Positions 57,626 through 64,000 of a stretch of 64,000 nt of DNA are shown one piece after another. The notes beneath the pieces are model-generated. The model had not been told where the DNA came from and ran no database searches. It was given only the letters and a program-made list of their open reading frames with translations. The DNA comes from Venturia oleaginea (taxonomy: Eukaryota; Ascomycota; Dothideomycetes; Venturiales; Venturiaceae). The DNA lies in contig JABMLP010000001.1 in the NCBI GenBank assembly GCA_013176395.1, positions 1,984,001 through 2,048,000 on the forward strand, in the 5' to 3' direction. Position numbers and translations under genes: made by a program. How positions within the stretch are numbered: the stretch's first letter is position 1; each line of letters starts with the position of its first letter.

Positions 57626-59490
57626 ACGTATTCCACCATCGAGCGGGTCAACCCATCGAGCGGGTCAACCCATCGAGCGGGTCAAAAAGGCTTGGCACGA
57701 CCAACTTATGTTACGACTCTTCAATTTAATCGCTATCAACAATAGATTCTAAGTCCGTCGTGCTGCTATCTGATTCAGAAGATATCTTGATATCTTTTTT
57801 ACAAGTTCGCGCATTATGCCCAGCTGCGCCGCAGTTCCTACAGCGCCGTTGAGTTGGTCGGGCTGTTTCTTGACCACCACTACCACGAGCCTTCTTTGAT
57901 CCCTGAGGCGCTATAGACGCCTCTGCAGCTACCTGCGCTGCTGCAGTCCCATACTCAATAGTACCGCCTTGCTGGATCCACTTCCTTTTGCGCCATTTTC
58001 GGTTCGTTGTTCCTGCTAATTGCTCTTCAAGCTCGCGGTTACGCGCAACAAGCAGAGCGTTTTGGTGTAGCATCAATTCAGCGCCCTTAACAAGCTGGGA
58101 AAAGCCTGCCTGCGCAGTAACTGGTGACCGAGTAAAAGACTCGCTTACGAGCTTGGATTGGGATCCAAATTCATAAGTATTACTTGGAGTCTTGGACTGC
58201 CACGGCGTTTCTGGGAGATGGGTTTCTGGCGGAGTTCGTAGCCGTACTTCAAGGCGATCCAACACCACCTGCGCGTCGATAGGGACTAGCCCTACTGCCT
58301 CAAAAGCCTTTTGACAGTTCTCTTTCGTAAACACGTCGAAAAACGCGTCTTTGAAGGCAGGGAGAAAGCCTTCCTTGTTGATATGTACACGCGTCGGCGT
58401 GCCAAGTCCCGGACGCGTTGGGAGTACTTGCGCTTCAACGGCGAGAAGCAGACCACGTCAAGGGGCTGGAGTATATGCGACGAGTGCGATGGCATGCAGA
58501 GGGTTATAATCTTGTTTTCGAGGCAGTAGTCCTTGAAATCCTGGCTGAGATGGCTCTCATGGCCGTCCAAAATAAGCAGCCTGTATACCCCCACCTGCCG
58601 CGCCTTTGTATACGCGTTAAAGTGCTTCAACCACTCAAGACCAAGCGCATTATTTGTCCAGCCGTTCTCAGAGACCGAGAGCTTCCAATTCCGTGGTATA
58701 TCTGCCTCCTCATACCACGCAGAGATATGGACGCGTCCTTTGTAGATAATGAATGGCGGGGTCGCATACCCGGCGGCGCAGATGCTCTGGATAACTGTAA
58801 CCCACTCGCGATCGCCTGGCTGGATTAAATTAGGCCGTGTACGTCTTTCAGAAGCTGTGACGACCTTCATTGACCCAATAACGCCCATCTGGAAGCCAAT
58901 CTCGTCAAAGTTGTGCGTATCCTCGTCGTGGATACCGTACTTTGCCTTGGTGTCTGTAACGAGCTTGAACCACGCGCCAATAATCTCTGGATCTTCCTGT
59001 AGTATCCTCTGCCTATCCTTAGCTCGATTGAAGGCCATCTTGGGTTCATCTGAGCGCGTTATGAACCTCTCAGCCCAGTTTTTCCCTACTGGCTCTCCAC
59101 CGCGTACACCCAGTAGTTTATCCGCCATATCTGCTACCTCACACAGCCGGGGCGCGAATCCTCGCGAATCGAGGTCGAGGACGTATTGGACAATTGTCTG
59201 CTCTTCAGTCGTAGTGAGCTTGTGTCGGGCGTTGCGAGTATCTAGGCGATACGTAATTCCGTTATATCGTCTAGTTAATGTTGAAGGAGGTATATCAAAC
59301 GCCTCAGCAGCGCGCCGGAGGCTTCAGAATTGGTGGATATTGTAGGCAGAAAGGGCAAGCTGGATTCTGCCTTCTCTGTTAGATGATTGCGCGTTTTGTT
59401 GTTGAGACATATTGTGTTGATAAGGGAGCAGCTGGTCTTGGCATAAACTGACCCGCTCGATGGGTTGACCCACTCGATGGTGGAATACGT
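57626..59490 (-). mobile_element. Pogo-like (Tc1/mariner superfamily) transposon nested in the MULE
   Basis: 42-bp TIRs with one mismatch: 57626-57667 and 59449-59490, outer end ACGTATTCCACCATCGAG. TA target duplication at 57624-57625 and 59491-59492. Length 1,865 bp. The left end carries an extra unit of a 17-bp repeat (CATCGAGCGGGTCAACC, three copies) where the right end has two. It encodes a single damaged transposase. It was inserted after the MULE was already formed, since it interrupts the MULE 3' region. Confidence 0.9.
57726..59410 (-). pseudogene. Pogo-like DDE_1 transposase, broken
   Basis: ATG 59410 (MSQQQNAQSSNREGRIQLAL) opens a psq-type HTH. Codon 29 is TGA (59324-59326), where SLRRAAEAFDIPPSTLTRRY continues in frame; CGA to TGA is the simplest origin. 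Then CENP-B-like DNA binding and the DDE core: THNFDEIGFQMG, LLILDGHESHLSQDF, ILQPLDVVCFSPLKRKY (Asp-Asp-Asp, pogo type). A one-base frame change near 58385-58392 shifts to HINKEGFLPAFKDAFFDVFT and the C-terminal part, with a coiled stretch and a zinc knuckle (CRNCGAAGHNARTC) before an acidic tail. Two lesions mean it cannot make a full protein, but an intact copy elsewhere could mobilise it. Confidence 0.88.
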
Positions 59491-59552
59491 TATATATGTC
59501 GTTTGCATATTATGTTTGCAATCGCATACAAATTGTATACATATATGTCGTT

Positions 59553-59624
59553 TGTATGTAACTGCAATTTAATGTATGTAACTGCAAGAAAATCGAATGT
59601 ATGTTGGTATTCAGCAATTAACCG
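59553..59624 (-). repeat. MULE right TIR
   Basis: Mirror of the left TIR; TGTATGTAACTGCAA at 59553-59567 and 59573-59587. Followed at once by the target duplication at 59625-59634. Confidence 0.93.
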
Positions 59625-59791
59625 CTTAAACTTCTGCAGCAAGCAAAGCCGAAAATATTCATTAGTATACAAAACAACCGCTAAATTACATGCCCGCTAC
59701 TAATAGGCCCTATTCCTCACACCATTTAATTCTCGAACATACCAGTCCTCCATAGTCAATCTTCATGGCAACAAACCACAAGCACCCCCCT

Positions 59792-61278
59792 TCAAAACCG
59801 ACGTCCATAATGAAACCCACCATTCTCCAAACTCCGTCCCTTCCCCTTCGTATTAACAAGCTCATGCTCACTATCCACCCGAATCTCCCACGGAATACTC
59901 CTTCCCCTCCCCATAAACGTCGGCAACGCCGCAATCCCCGCTCCCCTCCCACCATAAGCCCCACCTCCACCCGCAATAACACTCGCCCTCGTCCCCCCAT
60001 AAACCGCGCCCCTGGAATCACTCCCTCCATAAACCGCACCCCGATAATCACCCCTCCCATCTCCACTCCTCCCACAAGCACTAAACCCAATCCCCCTGTT
60101 TTCTTGCGACGACGGATCAGACACATGTGAGCTCTTGCCGCTGCGTCGAAAACCGTAGGTATAATCTTTGAGGGTGTGTTTGAAGAATGTTTTTAGGGCG
60201 GGGGCGGAGGCGCAGACGACGGCGAGATGGGCTTCGATGCTTAGCCAGAGCCAGGCTGGTTGTGATTCCCAGGTCATGTCGTAGGTTGTGTAGTAAGTGC
60301 GGAAGATGGCTATGCAGCGGAGGACGGCGCAGACGCAGAGACTGGTTTGATGGTTAGGAGGGAGAATTGCATGGGAGGTAGAGAAGGGAACTGACAAGAT
60401 ACCGATTGAGAATATGGCGCCTAGAGCGTACTTTTGTCTTTTGGGGATTTGCAATTTCCAGAGGAGGACCATGGGGAGGCAGCAAGCGAGGACGTCTTGA
60501 AAGGCACTTATCGCGGCACTGAGGACTAGAACTACTGCTTCGTCTTGGCAGTGAAAGTCTCCGCGGTGCCGAGTCAGCCAGAAGTAGTCTACCTGCATCC
60601 AGAAGGAATTCAATGGTCTGCAGAGGAGGAAAATGTTTGTGAAGAAAGCGATGAAGTAGACGATAACGAAACCAATGGATGCATGTAGCATCCCTCGGAA
60701 CTTGGGCGTGATTGTGCCCGCTGCAAGACGGCGGTAAAAGAATAGTATGGATACTTTTGTTATGCTCGTCGTCACCATGTAGAGAAGTTCGGCGGCTAAT
60801 GTGATCTAGACTTCACGTTAGTACATGTAACAAGTTCGCAGAGTTGGCTGATGTCCTTACTTTCCGAGCATTGACGAGCTCATAAGCTTGCGAGTGCCAC
60901 ACATGTTTGTCCATTCCGAACGTGGTGATAGCTGTTCATTGCGTCAGAAGGATTCGTCTTTGGAAGAAAGAGTTTCTTACAGAGACAGACGGCCACTGCC
61001 ATTCCAGTCAATGGGACCTATCAACGATTAGTATAGCATAGCTTTAAGACACAACCCAGAAGAATTACCATGCCAGCAATGATCAAAGCATCATCTACGC
61101 CCGCGCTTTTTGCAATGCGAAATCGTGCCCAAAGTCGTAACGCGACAACCAGGTATGTGAGGCCGAGTAAAATTGCAGTTGCAATGACAACATATCTTCC
61201 ACCACGCGGTGGGTCAATATAGTTGAACTTCCATGAAGCTATCACAGAAATTGGTGGAAGCAAACCTCCTGGCATCAT
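59792..61278 (-). CDS. Pth11-like integral membrane protein (rhodopsin-type fungal domain)
   Basis: Exons (minus): 61278-61069, 61017-60981, 60931-60861, 60805-60396, 60341-59792; 425 aa from ATG 61278 (MMPGGLLPPISVIASWKFNY). Seven hydrophobic segments: YVVIATAILLGLTYLVVALR, DDALIIAGMVPLTGMAVAVC (across a splice), ITLAAELLYMVTTSITKVSI, then FRGMLHASIGFVIVYFIAFF, VLVLSAAISAFQDVLACCLP, YALGAIFSIGIF and QPAWLWLSIEAHLAVVCASA. The loop FFTNIFLLCRPLNSFWMQVD and the F-K-H-T-L-K end follow the Pth11-like receptor family. There is no N-terminal CFEM domain. A cytoplasmic Gly/Tyr-rich tail has GAVYGG repeats. Ligand unknown. Start is only ~140 bp from the MULE's right end on its 3' side; the insertion does not break it. 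Confidence 0.85.
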
Positions 61279-62480
61279 GAAGACCTGTAAATGAAGAGAG
61301 TAACGATGAGGCAGACGTGACGTGCGAGGTGTCAGGCAAGAGAAATTATGGCCCGGTATAAGCAAGGCTGAAAAGTCTATATCGAAAGGCCCCGTAGCCG
61401 ACTGATTCAATGCTAGTCACAAAAATTCTTTTCGACGTCGATGGAGTAAGAACCCTTGCGGTCCTCGAGTCAGTTCACGTACATGAGCTGAGGCGATGAG
61501 CGACAGGTTGCTATGCAGAATTAGTTGGCGAGTAGGCTTTTGCTAACAAAGCTTGCTTGACAATTCTATGTATCTTGAGCTGTGACTGAGGTACGACACT
61601 ATGGGAACAAAGTCGAAGCCAGGGGAATCCGATCCAACAGCTATTCCTTGGTCTCTTCATGGTGCTGGTTCCTTTTGCGGTGGTTCCTGACTTCACGTGG
61701 TGTTTGAGCTCATTCCTAGATGCTGTGGAACTACGCTGAATATTGTGGCTGCCTTCCTGTGCCGCCCCCTGCCAAATTGCGTGCAGACCCCGCATCTGGC
61801 TTCTGTTTAGAAGCTCGCTAACCTTGCTGCCTACAGATTACCGGGACCTGTTTCGAGAAGTCCCGGGGCAGGTACCTCGAATTAATAATCTGCAAGTGTG
61901 CAGAATCTGACAGGCAAAACAAGGAGATTGCGGCCCGCTCCCGGATCCCGGAAAGCCATGGAAGGCAACTGCTTTTATGTTACCTTTCGACGTGGTCGAG
62001 TCATTTTCGTGGCTGAGATGCTGCAAGAAGCACGAACAAAATACCTGAAACCGGAATGGCTTTGAGGTCGCTTGGGTTGTCGTTAAGAGGGGATCTCCAC
62101 TGAACAGGCGAGGCTGAAGTTTTGAACATGCTAGGCAAGCTTGCGGTAGATCGAGAACCATGCTGTTCAAGCCGTATTCCTGCATCAGCATGCAGAATTT
62201 CCTTAAAACAGGTATCGTGCGACGATTTGCAGTATCAAACATAAACCATGATCAATACCGAGGTACAGAGACGGGGTCGAAACAAGAATAATGTGAGATC
62301 GACTCACATGTCGACAAATCCGCGAGACCACAAGCAAGCCTTTCCTACTCTTAAAGCGCACGCTGCTCGAAGGATCTTGGTGTTACTACATGCTTCAAAG
62401 GCTCGCCTCCCGTCCACTTCTCCATGCCATTCGGCAAGGTCTTCGTGAACGTTTTGGAGTTCCCGCGCCGTGGCCTCAGT
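61279..62480. other. Gene-poor stretch
   Basis: A 134-codon minus-strand ORF with ATG at 62242 (Cys-rich, no family motif) cannot be supported. Nothing else was recognised. Confidence 0.35.
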
Positions 62481-62494
62481 TATGACCAAAGGGT

Positions 62495-62735
62495 CTTCAG
62501 TCTTCGTGGAACGTATTGATGCACAAAACGAAAGCTGATGTGCCTCCGTTTCTCCATCCGTCTAGAAATCTGAGGCTCGGACTATGATGGCGTGAGGTGG
62601 TAGTAGATGCGTTACTCATTTTCCTTCTTCATAGTCTTCGTAGAACGTATTGATACACAGAAGGAAACCTGATTTGCCTCCGTTTCGCCATCTCTCTGGA
62701 AGTCCGAGGCTCGGACTATGCTCGCATGAGCTGGT
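62495..62735 (+). repeat. Diverged tandem direct repeat, ~134-bp period
   Basis: Unit 1 (62495-62610) and unit 2 (62629-62735) share gtcttcgt.gaacgtattgat (62505 / 62639 on), tgcctccgttt, and gaggctcggactatg. Roughly 80% alike by eye. No ORF is conserved between the two units, so this looks like a non-coding duplication. Confidence 0.75.
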
Positions 62736-64000
62736 TCTCCTTATTTGGACGGAGGTCGTCCTTACATAGTAAGATAGTTGCCGGTCGATGGTATGAAGAG
62801 CACGAGGCTTGCTAGACTTCAGAAATCGCTTTGTAAGGGGAAGACAATCAATGCTTCCATCCGTTTGAGTTACTGGTGACTGAAGCTGTATTGACTGGGT
62901 CCGATACTCGTATCTAGCATTCTGACTTCGTTGTTAAAGAGGTGGAGTTTTCCACTGCCCGCACCTGGTGGAGAGACGCCAACAGTATCATAGAGGCCCC
63001 CACTAAACTTGAGGGCTCAAGCGCCCAAGCACAATCGGCCATCTGAGCGACTCTCCCTCCAAGTCCAACATCAACAACTCCTCCTCATCAACATCCCACT
63101 CGTCTTCATCACACTCACCTCTGGGTATGGTCCCTTATCTCCATTATCCAGCACGGTATAACGTACTTCAAATCCGTGTTTTATAGACACTTCGGAGGGC
63201 CAGTCTCATTACGCGCTCCTGGCTGCTTTCTTTTATCTGTAAACGGCTGAATGGACGGCGAAACTGATTAGGAACCTTAGGATGATGTGGAACCTTAGGC
63301 TCACAAGGAACCTCAGGCTCAAAAGAGACCTAGCACTCCTACTCGCCAGCAAGATACGAGTACCGAGATCTTCAATGCCCGACTACGTCAGAGATTGTCG
63401 GTAGTCGACAGGGATGAGCGATGATGATGAATGAGCTAACACGGCTGACTATCAGGAGTAGCAGCAGATATTAGGCATCACTTTTGATATATTGATCTTC
63501 CCTCGTTCCTCTCCACCTCATTAAACCTCCAGATTTGATATTTATTCAAAAGCTTCTTAATTACAAACAGAAGACAATATGGGGAACTGGTACTTGTTTG
63601 ACGTCGAGACTTACGGCCAACCACTGACAACTTCCAGTTTGACAAGTGAGTCTAACGACCACAACACAAATTGCTCGGGAGACATGATCAATAGTCACCA
63701 CAAGTAATTACCCGCGCTCTCGACGATTTCATATACTCATTTCCTTCAGCACCAATTGTGAATATCTCACAAACTCGGATCACAACACCGCATCCCAGCG
63801 TCTTATGAATTGCAACCATGTCACAAACTCTCATGATCTAGTAGACTGCGATCATTGTTGGGCCCCTTTTCCACTAGCCATGACTTGAGCTAATAGCAAC
63901 CAGGCACGAATTGCAGCAACTTAGTCGGCCAGCACCATCAGACCAATGTTCATGGGGCTCTACCACCAACTTATCAAGAGAAAGATGGTCTCGTGGACGT
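62736..64000. other. Right end, gene-poor
   Basis: Apart from the coding scrap at 63271-63420, nothing could be assigned. A possible first exon (ATG near 63579, MGNWYLFDVETYGQPLTT, then GTGAGT) is followed by no convincing second exon inside the window. Confidence 0.3.
63271..63420 (+). pseudogene. Decayed coding scrap with 18-bp repeat
   Basis: GGAACCTYAGG recurs at 63271, 63289 and 63307, with a degenerate fourth at 63325, exact 18-bp spacing. In frame it reads EP*DDV-EP*AHK-EPQAQK followed by RPSTPTRQQDTSTEIFNARL and RQRLSVVDRDER before stops. The two TAGs sit where the third repeat has CAG (Gln), so CAG to TAG changes explain them. The parent gene is not recognised. Confidence 0.45.

Larger units (their letters stand above)
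54284..59624 (+). mobile_element. Mutator-like (MULE) DNA transposon, complete, with nested pogo element
   Basis: Terminal inverted repeats of 72 bp are identical by eye: 54284-54355 and 59553-59624, beginning CGGTTAATTGCTGAATACCA. A 10-bp target duplication CTTAAACTTC sits directly outside (54274-54283 and 59625-59634). Inside lies an intact MULE transposase gene. After removal of the pogo insertion (57626-59490 plus one TA) the element would be ~3.47 kb. TIR identity, intact target duplication and open transposase all point to a recent insertion of a possibly autonomous element. Repeated TTGCAGTTACATACA words lie in and near both ends. Confidence 0.93.

Noticed and set aside
61838..62242. 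134-codon reverse ORF with ATG, Cys-rich
   Set aside because: No signal peptide, no conserved pattern, overlaps no splice signals; not supportable.
63579..63645. Possible first exon (MGNWYLFDVETYG...)
   Set aside because: Good ATG and GTGAGT donor but no convincing following exon before the window ends.
1..64000. tRNA, rRNA, CRISPR or bacterial-type operons
   Set aside because: No cloverleaf B-box context, no rRNA words and no spaced direct repeats found by eye; the organism is a eukaryote.

Overview
The window is nuclear DNA of a filamentous ascomycete (Pezizomycotina). Genes carry short GT-AG introns, mostly 45-110 nt. The gene content is typical: fused LeuC/LeuD isopropylmalate dehydratase, methylcrotonyl-CoA carboxylase, a complex I 9.5 kDa subunit, a Pth11-like membrane receptor and a DUF7907-type secreted protein. 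A Leotiomycete (Helotiales-like) is my best guess, from recollected similarity only. I saw no tRNA, rRNA or CRISPR array. Exon borders were set by reading splice signals and family conservation by eye, and were not computed.

Layout. 1-5 kb is decayed DNA with two gene relics (a GGHAF family fragment and a Ulp1/C48 protease-like gene). 5.3-6.4 kb holds a disrupted cupredoxin/GPI gene. 7.1-19.3 kb is a housekeeping block: LEU1, a BTB protein, complex I 9.5 kDa and WBP1 (divergent pair), a glycine-rich secreted mini-protein, and an APC-type permease. 19.7-23 kb holds a frameshifted SDR and an uncharacterised gene with an LPRE-type motif. 23.4-29.5 kb holds SYF2 and MCC-alpha (divergent pair), a small membrane protein and an EXPERA/TMEM97 protein. 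29.9-40.5 kb looks like a tailoring-enzyme island: FAD monooxygenase, P450, DUF1772, NmrA-like and a second DUF1772-like fragment, with a GGGAT array and a perfect palindrome between them. 41.7-44 kb encodes a DUF7907 secreted protein and an M50B-like metalloprotease. 44.7-52.6 kb is a giant DUF3638-type gene, now broken. 54.3-59.6 kb is a complete Mutator-like element (72-bp perfect TIRs, 10-bp target duplication, intact transposase ORF) with a pogo-like element nested in it at a TA site. 59.8-61.3 kb is a Pth11-like gene. The last 2.7 kb is gene-poor, with a diverged tandem repeat and a decayed 18-bp-repeat coding scrap.

Two patterns cross the window. First, a family of about 50-75 bp imperfect palindromes (core TTTCTGGC / GCCAGAAA) recurs at least six times. 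Copies lie in two gaps (one a clear intron) of the DUF3638 gene, near that gene's truncated 5' end, on both sides of the SDR pseudogene, and across a possible start codon. Second, most in-frame stops in the relics can be explained by CAA/CAG/CGA becoming TAA/TAG/TGA, as expected from RIP or deamination. LEU1, MCC-alpha, P450, the permease and the FAD monooxygenase read cleanly, so the broken frames are probably not all assembly error. A frameshift in the normally essential WBP1 does need a read-level check.
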